Assembly: GCA_009778915.1 (NCBI GenBank)
Contig: WRFH01000006.1
Location: 1 to 64,000 of the forward strand
Origin: Elusimicrobiota bacterium
GTDB taxonomy: Bacteria > Elusimicrobiota > Elusimicrobia > Elusimicrobiales > Elusimicrobiaceae
Reading direction: 5' to 3'
Length of the DNA stretch: 64,000 bases
Below the pieces are notes generated by a model. That model saw only the letters and a list, made by a program, of their open reading frames with translations. It was not told where the DNA came from and searched no databases. The translations under genes and the position numbers were made by a program. Positions 10,801 through 18,602 of the stretch are shown here, piece by piece (the first letter of the stretch is position 1; each line of letters starts with the position of its first letter).

Positions 10801-11104
10801 AGAAGACAGTCGCGTTCGCGCCGGTGTAAGTGCCGGTAAAACCGTTGGTCCTTGCGCTGGTAACATTGTAAGAATCTGTGCCGGATATAGTGAACGCCGA
10901 CGAGGTGTTGGCCGTTAAAGGCCCGGCTATGGTAAGAAAGTTTGGCGCTCCTAATGTAGTAATGTTGGAAATGTTTATCGCGGTAGTGCCAAAGCCCATC
11001 TGGTTGTTAAGCTGTGTCAAATTGTTAACGTTTGTCTGCGCGAAAGAAAAAGTAGTAAGGCACAACAATAACAACCCTGCTATTTTTACTTTAGTAAGTG
11101 ACAT
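7892..11104 (-). CDS. Pmp-like autotransporter with C-terminal OmpA domain
   Basis: About 1070 residues, starting at the ATG at 11104, which has GAGGG upstream. The TTG at 11116 is less likely. A signal peptide covers residues 1-22 (VKIAGLLLLCLTTFSFAQ). Residues about 25-600 are a beta-helix passenger with FxxN and GGAI motifs typical of chlamydial Pmp proteins. Residues about 660-920 form an autotransporter-type barrel (GLWVRPYG onward, ending LDLRYLF). A Pro/Ala/Glu linker then leads to an OmpA-type peptidoglycan-binding domain (GHTDNIGTKAYNQKLSVRRA, carrying the conserved Asp and Arg). Passenger outside, barrel in the membrane and OmpA domain in the periplasm is the natural topology. Ordinary type V autotransporters end at the barrel, so this fusion is unusual. 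The N-terminus resembles the adjacent giant gene, pointing to tandem duplication. Confidence 0.92.
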   Translation of the reverse strand: MSLTKVKIAGLLLLCLTTFSFAQTNVNNLTQLNNQMGFGTTAINISNITTLGAPNFLTIAGPLTANTSSAFTISGTDSYNVTSARTNGFTGTYTGANATVFLDAGAGKNATLSSLIFTGVTIANTSSNDRIVRAANGGTANLDDVLITNATVANGTNGYNAFLLTQAGGIMNITNSFIGGTAFTAGAMNTTGGNGVIASNAGTMNIDNTQFQYNSINGTAGSTLITNTGALNITGNSLFANNRTQGAGNIIANNAGTMTVTDSVFDRNTTASAAGGAITNTAALNITGSTFKNNTSGSTGGAIDNSASGAVNIYGGTSFLNNTSGTHGGAINATGTSVVNITADGNGDVTFDGNTAANQGGAIRVDANATLNVTADGGNVVFSNNKSGTSGGAIQSVAGTSQINLTAQNGNITFEGNSDGTGAEDMNVGNVANLTVNNGDITFNDSITSSAASANSINISGTNGSVVLNADMKGHGLATGDTGFNGTVTLNSGTIKMADDSYFFNSPFIGNGGTLDRQNGSLGTIDMSNFTLNGNVNEKIDVDLASAAGSFFSDTAGTASGGGQIMISDIRLLSNAKGTTDVPVGDAAASPFLNLAPNYTLNGAIYTYNVSYIPTDGASDAFLEFIAASVAPAGFMPQVTMQGAYLNQLNAYATVLNYVGTENPCLDGRCSSYGLWVRPYGFKESVDYRDGVKVKERNAGIYVGFDTRKYDIGRDYNADFTVFAGYNDLNHDYEDVDIDQNSVALGAAAGLYKGNAFAGLTLSGTAGNGTARSNLGSADYSMETYGAALKLGYNARLSKVFVLQPSITGAYTMVSLSDFDDEVGNPVRANTLSPFTIEPGVKLLAGLSKSTYARAGISYAYTTNDKPVAYISGIQLPEIYTSNYLEYTVGAEHQFTDNFSAGLDLYARNLDRTGVGAALDLRYLFGKECKPLPVAPVAEQPVPAEAEQPVPAAQPENGPLFERNVLFGFDKYYVRAGDKDYLLKEIARLKQSGYYEIKIQGHTDNIGTKAYNQKLSVRRANAVYKVFKEQGVTDNVTVQGFGLTKPVATNKTKEGRAQNRRVEIIALKKI

Positions 11105-11151
11105 ATAAACCCTCAAATATGCGACTGTGGTATAAACTACAACATGAATTA

Positions 11152-11180
11152 ATTATATATATATAGTTTATAATAGTCAA
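11152..11180 (-). promoter_or_regulatory. Sigma-70-type promoter of the autotransporter gene
   Basis: On the minus strand TTGACT (11180-11175) and TATAAT (11157-11152) are separated by 17 bp. This lies about 50 bp upstream of the ATG at 11104, with GAGGG as ribosome binding site. Confidence 0.8.
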
Positions 11181-11248
11181 TATGTATTTTTACAATTATA
11201 ATACGGGGTTTTTTGTCAAGTTTTATGTCAGATTTTTAACATATAAAA

Positions 11249-14200
11249 TTATTCGGTTTCGCCTATCAGCGCGAAGCCGGTCACTTCATTATTGGAATTT
11301 TTTATTACGTTTACCTGCCACTTGCAGGATTTGGCCGTCGTCTCTCCGTCGGTAAACGGCTGGTCCCAGACAAAAGTTTTGCTGCCCGCGCCGGCATACG
11401 CGGCGAAAAAACTTTTGCGCGCGGCCGGCGGAGCCGGCGTAAAAACTTCAAACAAATCGCGTCCTTTATAATCTCCGTCGGGCTTGTTAAAAGTTTTCAG
11501 AAATTTTTTGTTGAGAAAAGAAATTCCGCCGTCGGATTCTATGACCGCGGCGGGCAGCGTCAGATAATTAAAAGTATGTTCCAGCCTGCCCTCTCCTTCT
11601 TCCACTAGTTTGCCGGTGTTGCGCAGCTCTATGCCCAAACCAAGAAGACGGGACATCAGCGCGATAAATTCTCCGTCTCCGTCCTGCGGGGAAACGGACT
11701 GACGGCTGACGAACAGCAGCGCGCCCTCTACTTTCCCGCCGACGTAAAGCGGGCCGGCAATTATCGTCTTAAGTTTTTTATCTTTGCAAAACGCCGTCTG
11801 AGAACAGTTGTTCGCGTGCGCCTCGTTTTCAATAATTATATTGCCTTCAAGCAGCGGGTCCAGACATTTGTCGCCGGGGAACAGCATTCCTTTTTTGAGG
11901 CTTAATTTATTTTCCGACGCGTAAAGAACCGTAAAAGCGTTGTCTTTTTTGCCGGAAAAACGAATGATAAGGCCGGCGTCCGCCTTAAAAATCTGCCTGC
12001 CGAAATTAAGAATCTCGTTCACTCCCGCCGTAAAATTATCGCCGGAATTTGTAATCTCGTAAAGCGCCTGTATTTTGCGCTCCATCTCATGCAGGTTAGT
12101 AACTTCTCTGATAAGCACGAACGCGCCATGCTCGCCGCTTACCGGCGACACGCGGGCCTCGTAAGATTTTACGCCGCCCTCGTTAAGACTGAAATTAAAC
12201 GACGTCACCGTGTTGACGCTCAGCGCTTCTTTGACGGAATAAACAAAAACGTCCGCCGCGTCTTTCGGCAGATAGGAGTACGGGGATTTATACTGGTAGC
12301 GGGGAATATTATAAAAACCGCCGCGCTCGCGCGAATTTGTGTATCCGTCGGAAACTACTCCGTCGGCGTCAACTTTAAATAAAACGCCGCCCAGGAAATT
12401 TTTTATACCGTTAAGTTCCTGGTAAACGGCATTGTCGGACGCGGCCGCTTTTATAAGTTCGTTCAAGACGCGGATTATAAAAATATAGACGCGTTTTCCG
12501 GACAATTCAAAGGCGCTCAAAATAATTTCAGCGTCAAAAGACGCGCCGTCTTTCGTATAAATCTTAGACGTGAAACTGGAGTACGGCTTCGCCGCCAGTT
12601 CTTTCGCCGCGGCGTCAATAAGCGCGCGCGCCGCCGCCGGCGTTCCGGCGGGGGGAGTAAGAAAATCCTCCGCGTTCATGCCCGCGATATCCGCCGCGTG
12701 GTAACCGAACATATTTTGCGCGGCGCCGTTGGCAAAAATAATTTTACCCGGGATATTTGACGCGGCCTCTTCGCAAAACAACACCGCTCCGCCGGCGGCG
12801 GACAACAGCGCGTTCCGCACTTCTTCCCTTTCGCGCAGCAGCGCCAGAAACTGGTCCTGCGCGGTGACGCTTTGCAGAGTCATTACAAAACCGTCGTTGT
12901 CGCGCGCGCGCGCGGCGTTAACGGTTACCGGCAGTTCGCCGTCCGCGCCGTTCAGTTTATAAAACCTGTTGTAAATAAAACCCTGATGGAAAAGTTCTTC
13001 CAAATCCCGCGACAGCATATATCTGTCGGTATAAACAAACAGGTCGTTCAGCGCGGCTCCTCTTTTAAATATTTTCGACGGCAGTTTAAGCGCGGAGAAC
13101 GCCGTGTTTACGGAAATTATTTTGCCGTCGTTAGAACATTTTAATGCGGGGACGGAGAACAGCAAAACGTCTTCCGCTTCAATCTGCGTTTTCGGCGGCG
13201 TCTTTTTTTCCATGATTACCATATACTCCGCCGTAACGCTGCCGTCTTTATTGTCGCGCTTGTTCAGCGGCACGAATTTTAGTTTGCAATCAAGAGGTTC
13301 TTTGAGCGCGGTTTTAAAAATTTTCTGGTCAATGTCCGACGGATTAAGAGTAAAATCAAACTCCGCCGTTTCGCCGCGGGACATTTTTTTTCTTACTTCC
13401 AGCGGCAGCTGCGGTTTTAAATAATATGTGCGGTAAACGCTTCTGTCTTCCGCTTTAAGGCCCAGCATCTGCCGCGCCGCGGCGTTTAATACCGACAGGT
13501 AGCCGGCGGTCGTAAGCATCGCCAGCGAGGCCGGATAAAACTCAAACGCGTTTTTAAAATATTCCCTGTCAGAACGCAGGTCTTTGATAAGCCGGTTCTG
13601 CTCCGTAACGTCGCGGAAAAACATCAGCACGATTCTTTTACCCATGTATTTTGACGACAGGGCGAAGACTTCCAGATTAACGGCTTCACCGTCGGCGCGC
13701 TGCATGGTTATATCGCCGGGTTTGGCCTGCGCGCCGGCAACGGCGCCGTCGTAAATTTCTTCAAGCGCGGGTTTGCTTTCGCCGCTGGCGAAATCAAAAA
13801 TACTCGCGTTCGCCGCGCTTTCAACGCCGGACAAACCCAACAGGGAAACAAATTTCGCGTTCGCGAAAATTATTTTTTTGCCTTCTATAATCACGACGCC
13901 TTCGCCGGAATTTTCGACGAGCAGCGAATATTTTTCGCGCGATTCTTTAAGCTGCCGCTCCATCTTGCTTTTAAGCGTAATGTCTTCTGAAACGGAAATC
14001 AGATAGTCCGGGTTTCCCTGCGCGTCGAACACCGGCGTTTTGACGGTGTGCATTATTTTTACGCCGTCTTTTACCGTCGAAATTATTTCCTGCGGCACGT
14101 CCATTTCCCTGCCGGATTCAAAAACCTGTTTGTCCTGCTGTTTTATATAATCCTGCAGGTCCGCGTTAAGACCTTCCTGGTAAAACTGGCGGCCTATAAC

Positions 14201-15871
14201 GTCGTCCGCTTTAGCGCCGAAAAGCTCCTCGCTTTTTTTGTTCCACAAAATATATTCGCCGCTGTATTTTTTGGCCAGCAGCGCGACGGGCAGATTGTCA
14301 ACCACGCGCTGCAGAAAATCTTTGGCTTTGTTAATATCCGCCTGGTGGCGGCGGTTTTCCGTAATATCTTCGGCGATGCTCAGCACCATAAAAGGATTGC
14401 CGTCTTTGTCGAAAACAGGAGCTTTTATCAGACGCAGAATATACTCCTGCCCGTCGTGCGTATGATAATGTTCCTCAGGGATTTCCATAATTTTTTTGTC
14501 AATAAAAATAGCCCGCTCGCGCGACGCGAAAAACTTAGATTCTTCCTCGTCCAGCGGATATTTGCGGACCATGTTTTCCAAATCAAAAATTTCGTCGGCT
14601 TTTTTGTTTGAAAACAGCATTTTGCCGTCAATGTCATACGCGTAAATACCGACGGGCGCGTTGTCAAAAATCGCCTGCAGGAAATTACGCGTTTCCAAAA
14701 TCTCATGCTCTTTTTTAACTTTCTCGGTAATATCTTCGGCGATGTTCAGCACCGCTATGCCCCGGCCTTCCTCGTCAAAGACCGGCGCTTTAATCAGGTG
14801 AAACACGGCTTTGCTTCCGTCGTTTCTTTCATACTCTTCGTTAGGAATGTCCATAATTTCGCCGCTTTTTAAAACACTCTGCTCGCGCGACAAATATTCT
14901 TTGATTTGTTCTTCGGTCTCATGCTGCGGGTTGGGTTCCTGCCGCCAGGCGTCTTTAATTATTTCTTTATCGTAAATGGCGCCTATATGTTCGTCCAGAT
15001 GCGCTATGATGCCGCCGCCGAAATCCTGTATGGTTTTTTTGTTGTAAATCACGTAACGCCCGTGCTTGTCCCGCGCGTAGAGGCTCAGCGGAATATTGTC
15101 GATTATGGCTTCAAGGAAACTCTGAATCTGCCGGCTTTTAAGATTCTCGCGGACAACGCCGGTAACGTCTTCAAAAATGCTGAAAAACAGCGCGTCCCCG
15201 TCGGGCAGAACTTTATAACTTTTGAAAATATTTAAATATTTTTCGCCGCCCGCCATAACGCCTTTGACGTTCTGCAGATATACGCCGGCGGCGGATTTGG
15301 CCGCTTTTTTATCCGACTCTTCAATCTCTTTTTTGAAATTTTTGTCTTCAAGCCACTCCGGCAGATTTTTGCCCCGCACGTCGTCTTTTTTAAGACCGGT
15401 AATCTGCTCCGCCGCGGAGTTCCAGAAGACAACCGCGCCGCTCTCGTCGCGCACGCTGACGCCGAAGGGGGAAATTTCCAGCAGGTTTTCTATATTGTCC
15501 CGCAGAGCGCCGCCGCCGCCGGAGGTTTCAATCAGAACCGTCGCCAGTTCGGTGCCCTGCACCGCGTTTACGCTTACGCGTGCCGGAAATTTTTTACCCG
15601 ATTTACCTGTAATTTTCTGGCTCAGGCGCGCGCCGGCCGCCAGAGTATTTTTTTTGAGAGAGAGTTTGGAACAGCTTATATCGCTTATTTCTTCCGCCGT
15701 GTAACCAAGCAGCGCAAGAGCGGGGGGATTTGCGAAAATTATTTTTTTGCCGCCGTCTAAAATCAACACCGGCTGCGGGAAATCCGCAAAAGCCGCTTTC
15801 GCGGCCTCAAAAATATTTTTGGTGCTTTCCGGCATAGAACTTGAAAAAAAAGAGAAAAGGTTTTTTGACAT
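11249..15871 (-). CDS. Multi-PAS/GAF sensor protein without a transmitter domain
   Basis: 1540 residues, no signal peptide and no clear membrane segment, so probably cytoplasmic. About ten PAS domains follow one another from residue 20 to about 1250, shown by recurring patterns such as PVLILDGGKKIIFAN and FDNAPVGIYAYDIDGKMLF. PAC-type endings like VLNIAEDITE recur too. A GAF domain follows (about 1255-1410, FKADAGLIIRF) and then a last PAS domain to the C-terminus. There is no histidine kinase, GGDEF, EAL, HTH or methyl-accepting domain. The DNA after the stop is only the promoter of the next gene, so no kinase was lost by a local frameshift. The start has AGGA 5-6 nt before the ATG. It probably senses small ligands or redox state and signals through a partner; what partner is unknown. 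Confidence 0.88.
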   Translation of the reverse strand: MSKNLFSFFSSSMPESTKNIFEAAKAAFADFPQPVLILDGGKKIIFANPPALALLGYTAEEISDISCSKLSLKKNTLAAGARLSQKITGKSGKKFPARVSVNAVQGTELATVLIETSGGGGALRDNIENLLEISPFGVSVRDESGAVVFWNSAAEQITGLKKDDVRGKNLPEWLEDKNFKKEIEESDKKAAKSAAGVYLQNVKGVMAGGEKYLNIFKSYKVLPDGDALFFSIFEDVTGVVRENLKSRQIQSFLEAIIDNIPLSLYARDKHGRYVIYNKKTIQDFGGGIIAHLDEHIGAIYDKEIIKDAWRQEPNPQHETEEQIKEYLSREQSVLKSGEIMDIPNEEYERNDGSKAVFHLIKAPVFDEEGRGIAVLNIAEDITEKVKKEHEILETRNFLQAIFDNAPVGIYAYDIDGKMLFSNKKADEIFDLENMVRKYPLDEEESKFFASRERAIFIDKKIMEIPEEHYHTHDGQEYILRLIKAPVFDKDGNPFMVLSIAEDITENRRHQADINKAKDFLQRVVDNLPVALLAKKYSGEYILWNKKSEELFGAKADDVIGRQFYQEGLNADLQDYIKQQDKQVFESGREMDVPQEIISTVKDGVKIMHTVKTPVFDAQGNPDYLISVSEDITLKSKMERQLKESREKYSLLVENSGEGVVIIEGKKIIFANAKFVSLLGLSGVESAANASIFDFASGESKPALEEIYDGAVAGAQAKPGDITMQRADGEAVNLEVFALSSKYMGKRIVLMFFRDVTEQNRLIKDLRSDREYFKNAFEFYPASLAMLTTAGYLSVLNAAARQMLGLKAEDRSVYRTYYLKPQLPLEVRKKMSRGETAEFDFTLNPSDIDQKIFKTALKEPLDCKLKFVPLNKRDNKDGSVTAEYMVIMEKKTPPKTQIEAEDVLLFSVPALKCSNDGKIISVNTAFSALKLPSKIFKRGAALNDLFVYTDRYMLSRDLEELFHQGFIYNRFYKLNGADGELPVTVNAARARDNDGFVMTLQSVTAQDQFLALLREREEVRNALLSAAGGAVLFCEEAASNIPGKIIFANGAAQNMFGYHAADIAGMNAEDFLTPPAGTPAAARALIDAAAKELAAKPYSSFTSKIYTKDGASFDAEIILSAFELSGKRVYIFIIRVLNELIKAAASDNAVYQELNGIKNFLGGVLFKVDADGVVSDGYTNSRERGGFYNIPRYQYKSPYSYLPKDAADVFVYSVKEALSVNTVTSFNFSLNEGGVKSYEARVSPVSGEHGAFVLIREVTNLHEMERKIQALYEITNSGDNFTAGVNEILNFGRQIFKADAGLIIRFSGKKDNAFTVLYASENKLSLKKGMLFPGDKCLDPLLEGNIIIENEAHANNCSQTAFCKDKKLKTIIAGPLYVGGKVEGALLFVSRQSVSPQDGDGEFIALMSRLLGLGIELRNTGKLVEEGEGRLEHTFNYLTLPAAVIESDGGISFLNKKFLKTFNKPDGDYKGRDLFEVFTPAPPAARKSFFAAYAGAGSKTFVWDQPFTDGETTAKSCKWQVNVIKNSNNEVTGFALIGETE

Positions 15872-15948
15872 ATATCCTCGCGCGTGAATGATAAGTTATA
15901 TAATGCATGCTATTAAATTAATACGCTAATTTCAAGATTATAATAATA

Positions 15949-16116
15949 ATTTTCTCCCCTTATAAGGGGAGTACCGGCGTAGCCGGGGAGGGGTTTTTAA
16001 CAGGAGCAAAGTGCTTGCCGGCAGCACTGTTATTAATAAAGACAACTGCCCGCCCCCGGCGGTATAAAACCCCTTGGCCCTGCGGGCCGCTCCCCCTTAC
16101 GCGGGGAGAAAATTAA
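15949..16116. repeat. MITE-like palindromic element, copy 1
   Basis: The left arm begins TTTTCTCCCCTTATAAGGGG and runs on to GGGGAGGGGTTTT. The right arm is its approximate inverse, from AAAACCCCTTGG to GGGGAGAAAATT. About 75 bp without an ORF lie between the arms. Each arm itself contains smaller palindromes. A related copy lies at 18493-18602. No transposase is encoded, so mobilisation in trans or a spread repeat family is inferred. Confidence 0.6.
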
Positions 16117-16128
16117 ATAAACATACAA

Positions 16129-16168
16129 AAAACCCGGCGGGCGGATTAGTACGCCCGCCGGGTTTTAG
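16129..16168 (-). terminator. Rho-independent terminator of the 47-residue gene
   Basis: A perfect 13-bp stem (AACCCGGCGGGCG and its complement) with an 8-nt loop is followed on the minus strand by six T. It lies about 40 bp beyond the stop of the small gene at 16205-16348. Confidence 0.85.
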
Positions 16169-16204
16169 CAAATATTGCGCGTGGCGCGGGTTTTGCGCCG
16201 CGCT

Positions 16205-16348
16205 TCAGTGCCGGCTGTCTTTATTTACCTTGCCGCCCCGGAATGCCATAACTTTCCAGCCGTGTTTAGCCAGAAAGTCAGATACGTCAGACGCCGCGCC
16301 GCCGTCATGCCCGGCGGCGGTCATCAACCCTTTCCCTTTTTTAGACAT
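16205..16348 (-). CDS. Small conserved-looking hypothetical protein, 47 residues
   Basis: The frame reads ATG to TGA and begins MSKKGKGLMTAAGHDGG. The middle is acidic to neutral, and the end is basic (FRGGKVNKDSRH). AAGGGG precedes the ATG. A good promoter lies upstream (16476-16503) and a strong terminator follows, so this is a complete transcription unit and not a chance ORF. No known family is recognised. Size, charge and lack of a signal peptide suggest a small cytoplasmic, possibly nucleic-acid- or protein-binding factor, but that is guesswork. Confidence 0.65.
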   Translation of the reverse strand: MSKKGKGLMTAAGHDGGAASDVSDFLAKHGWKVMAFRGGKVNKDSRH

Positions 16349-16475
16349 ACAACCCCTTTTCTAAAAACAAAGACCGTCTGTGACTATTTTCCGTCTCAGG
16401 TTTTTTACTTTTTTAACCCTTTTAAGTTAATTATAATATATTTACACTAAAATAAATTAACCAGTAATAAATATT

Positions 16476-16503
16476 ATTATACCATTATATAACAATTTAT
16501 CAA
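16476..16503 (-). promoter_or_regulatory. Promoter of the 47-residue gene
   Basis: TTGATA and TATAAT are separated by 16 bp on the minus strand. They predict an untranslated leader of about 120 nt. The leader is AT-rich with no obvious riboswitch. Confidence 0.65.
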
Positions 16504-16512
16504 CAGCGACAA

Positions 16513-16542
16513 AAAACCCCCGCAAAATTTTGCGGGGGTTTT
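16513..16542 (-). terminator. Terminator after the exported-protein pair
   Basis: A perfect palindrome, AACCCCCGC with its complement around AAAATTTT, is flanked by A and T runs. It lies about 20 bp beyond the stop at 16562 and ends the operon 16562-17937. Confidence 0.85.
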
Positions 16543-16561
16543 AAAAAAATATTTATCCTGA

Positions 16562-17359
16562 TTAGTAAGAGTAATGTACGTTTCCGGAGGTGCCCCCGAC
16601 GGAGCCCATCATATCGGCAAGACTCTTATCGGCCGCGGGATATCCGACGGGATTCGGCGGATTACTATTAATACCCGCAAAAGAAATTGCCTGCGAGATA
16701 TACGCCCTGCAGGCGGCCTGGTTGGGATTTGTGCAGCACGATTTGGCCGTGGCATCCGCATACTGGGCGCAGGCGTTGGTAATAGCCGTTGAATTGTTGG
16801 AAGCGGCCAGAACAGTCCAATCTTTGCCGTTAACGTCTCTTATTTTAACCCAGCGCATAATCTGGCTGGCGGGAACCTGCGGAATAATATAAGGAGCATT
16901 ATTGCCAAGCGTAACGTCGCTGTCCTGCGCGCGCCAGGCTACTATTTTATTCGCCGTCAAAGCCCCGTTCATTGTAAAAGTATTATTCGGCGCGGGCGAC
17001 GCCGTTGTCTGCGCCGTCCTCAGGTAGGCATAATTATTAGCGGTCAAATTGGCGGCGGAGCCGTTTATGGCGCTGATGCCTATGTTCAGCGGGCTTGTGA
17101 GGCCGGAGGCGTCGGCGTTGGTAATAGTAAGCGTACCGTCGGTATTCGCGTCAGGAACGGCGGAAGTAATAAAAAGACTGCCGGGAACCCTGAGTTTGTA
17201 CATTGTCAAAGTCCCGTTATTCACGTTGAGCTGCTGCGAAATATAAAGCTGCGCGTACTGCCCGGAAGGCACCGGGTGGAACGCCACCGTCTCAATAGTG
17301 GCGGCGCCGGCTGACGCGGATAAGGCCGCAAAACAAATTAAAGAAATAAATTTTTTCAT
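16562..17359 (-). CDS. Exported hypothetical protein, 265 residues
   Basis: A clear signal peptide (MKKFISLICFAALSASAGA) is followed by a Ser/Thr/Asn-rich, beta-prone region. There is a Cys cluster at about residues 197-215 (CAQYADATAKSCC, then NPNQAAC), suggesting disulfides. GGAGAAG precedes the start. It lies 11 bp downstream of the 17371-17937 gene and shares short features with it, such as FHPVPSGQYAQLYI here and ILPDDVAAFVRLDV there. The two are therefore probably paralogous partners of one operon. No known family is recognised. The location is periplasm, surface or pilus-like assembly. Confidence 0.75.
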   Translation of the reverse strand: MKKFISLICFAALSASAGAATIETVAFHPVPSGQYAQLYISQQLNVNNGTLTMYKLRVPGSLFITSAVPDANTDGTLTITNADASGLTSPLNIGISAINGSAANLTANNYAYLRTAQTTASPAPNNTFTMNGALTANKIVAWRAQDSDVTLGNNAPYIIPQVPASQIMRWVKIRDVNGKDWTVLAASNNSTAITNACAQYADATAKSCCTNPNQAACRAYISQAISFAGINSNPPNPVGYPAADKSLADMMGSVGGTSGNVHYSY

Positions 17360-17370
17360 AGCTTCTCCTG

Positions 17371-17937
17371 TTATTTATATGTGCCGTCGGGATTTGTTTG
17401 CAAGGTAGTGGTTGACAGCCCGGTACACAAAACATACATATTGCTTGTCCCTGTAGTGCCGCCGCTCAACGGAACGCCGTTAACCGGAACGTTATTGGCC
17501 CACTTCAATCCGGCAGGTATGCCAGGATCAAGTTCCACGCCGTTTATAAAAAGTCTGGCGGCATTAGTCGGTATAGCGGGAGCGCCGGAAACGCCTATAA
17601 GTCCTATGTTGCCTTCAATAACAAGCGTGTCGGCGTCAGCGGACTGAAACTGAAGCGGAAGGGGGATTCCTACAGCCATAAGGTTCGCCACCGTTATCTG
17701 GTTGCCCGCAAAAATTTTGTTTATAGCAAGCGCACCCTGGCCGGCATTATTTATCAGAAGCGTATTTGTCGCCCCTTGGGCGCCAAGCACAACTTTTGAC
17801 ATGGTGGCGTTTCCTTTAACGTCCAGACGGACAAACGCGGCTACGTCGTCCGGCAAAATCGTTACCATGTCCACGTTGTCTGCTTTCAGCAGAACCGCGG
17901 ACAGGCAAAAAACAAACAGCATTAAAACTCTTTTCAT
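17371..17937 (-). CDS. Exported hypothetical protein, 188 residues
   Basis: The start at 17937 (MKRVLMLFVFCLSAVLLKA) is chosen because GGAGGA lies 5-6 nt upstream. A longer frame to 17997 would add a segment that overlaps the promoter. The signal peptide is followed by a small beta-rich domain containing LDVKGNATMSKVVLGAQG and a Cys near the end. It is the first gene of a two-gene operon with 16562-17359, which has a similar layout. No known family is recognised. Confidence 0.75.
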   Translation of the reverse strand: MKRVLMLFVFCLSAVLLKADNVDMVTILPDDVAAFVRLDVKGNATMSKVVLGAQGATNTLLINNAGQGALAINKIFAGNQITVANLMAVGIPLPLQFQSADADTLVIEGNIGLIGVSGAPAIPTNAARLFINGVELDPGIPAGLKWANNVPVNGVPLSGGTTGTSNMYVLCTGLSTTTLQTNPDGTYK

Positions 17938-17968
17938 AATTCCTCCACTTTTGTGGTTAGTTACATAC

Positions 17969-17997
17969 ATAATAATCATTAATAACAAAAAAATCAA
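17969..17997 (-). promoter_or_regulatory. Promoter of the exported-protein operon
   Basis: TTGATT (17997-17992) and TATTAT (17974-17969) are separated by 17 bp on the minus strand, about 30 bp before the ATG at 17937. Confidence 0.7.
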
Positions 17998-18049
17998 GCC
18001 CTATTTGATGATTACTGCTTAAACAACAACTATAACGACAAACTTCAGC

Positions 18050-18466
18050 TTATTCCACGCTTATTATTTTTACGTCGAAGACTAAATTTTTTCCGGCCAG
18101 CGGATGATTAAAATCCAGCTCTATTTCTTTGTCGGTTATTTTGCTGATTACCGGGTGCATCACCTGGCCGCCGCCGCGGACCGTCACCATTTCGCCTGCT
18201 TTAAAATCTTTAATGTTCGGGATGGCGTCGGCGGGCAGCGTTCTTTTGGCCTGCGGGTTGAGTACGCCGTAACCGTCCTCAGGTTTAACGTTGACTATTT
18301 TCTGCTGGCCCGGCTCCATATTTTCCAATTCTCTTTCAAGACCTTTGATAATGTGCCCCGCGCCGTGCACGTACTCCAGCGGCCCGCGCCCGGACGAAGT
18401 GTCCCGCACTTCGCCGTCCACTTTCAAAGTATAATCAAATTTAACTTTAGAGCCGTTCTTTATCAT
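18050..18466 (-). CDS. FKBP-type peptidyl-prolyl cis-trans isomerase, SlyD-like
   Basis: 138 residues. The FKBP signature starts at residue 7 (VKFDYTLKVDGEVRDTS), with GPLEYVHGAGHIIKGLE forming the active-site loop. A SlyD-type insert (IF domain) lies at about residues 70-115, and the protein ends VFDVKIISVE. It catalyses proline isomerisation and acts as a folding helper in the cytoplasm. The His/Cys-rich metal-binding tail of E. coli SlyD is absent. GGAG lies 8 nt before the ATG. The next gene at 17937 has its own promoter, so this may be monocistronic. Confidence 0.92.
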   Translation of the reverse strand: MIKNGSKVKFDYTLKVDGEVRDTSSGRGPLEYVHGAGHIIKGLERELENMEPGQQKIVNVKPEDGYGVLNPQAKRTLPADAIPNIKDFKAGEMVTVRGGGQVMHPVISKITDKEIELDFNHPLAGKNLVFDVKIISVE

Positions 18467-18492
18467 GCTAGTAACTCCGTTGTCCTACAAAA

Positions 18493-18602
18493 AATTTTCT
18501 TCCCTTTTTAAGGGAAGTGCCCGGAGGGCGAAGGGTTTTATTCCCGTTCAAAACCCCTCCCCGGCTCCGCCGGTACTCCCCTTAAAAAGGGGAGAAACAT
18601 TT
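18493..18602. repeat. MITE-like palindromic element, copy 2
   Basis: The left arm has TTCTTCCCTTTTTAAGGGAA and the right arm CTCCCCTTAAAAAGGGGAG. Between them are AAGGGTTTT and AAAACCCCTCCCC in inverse orientation. The plan is the same as the 15949-16116 element, but with a shorter centre. It ends at the stop codon of the DUF2207 gene and could act as its transcription terminator. Confidence 0.65.
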
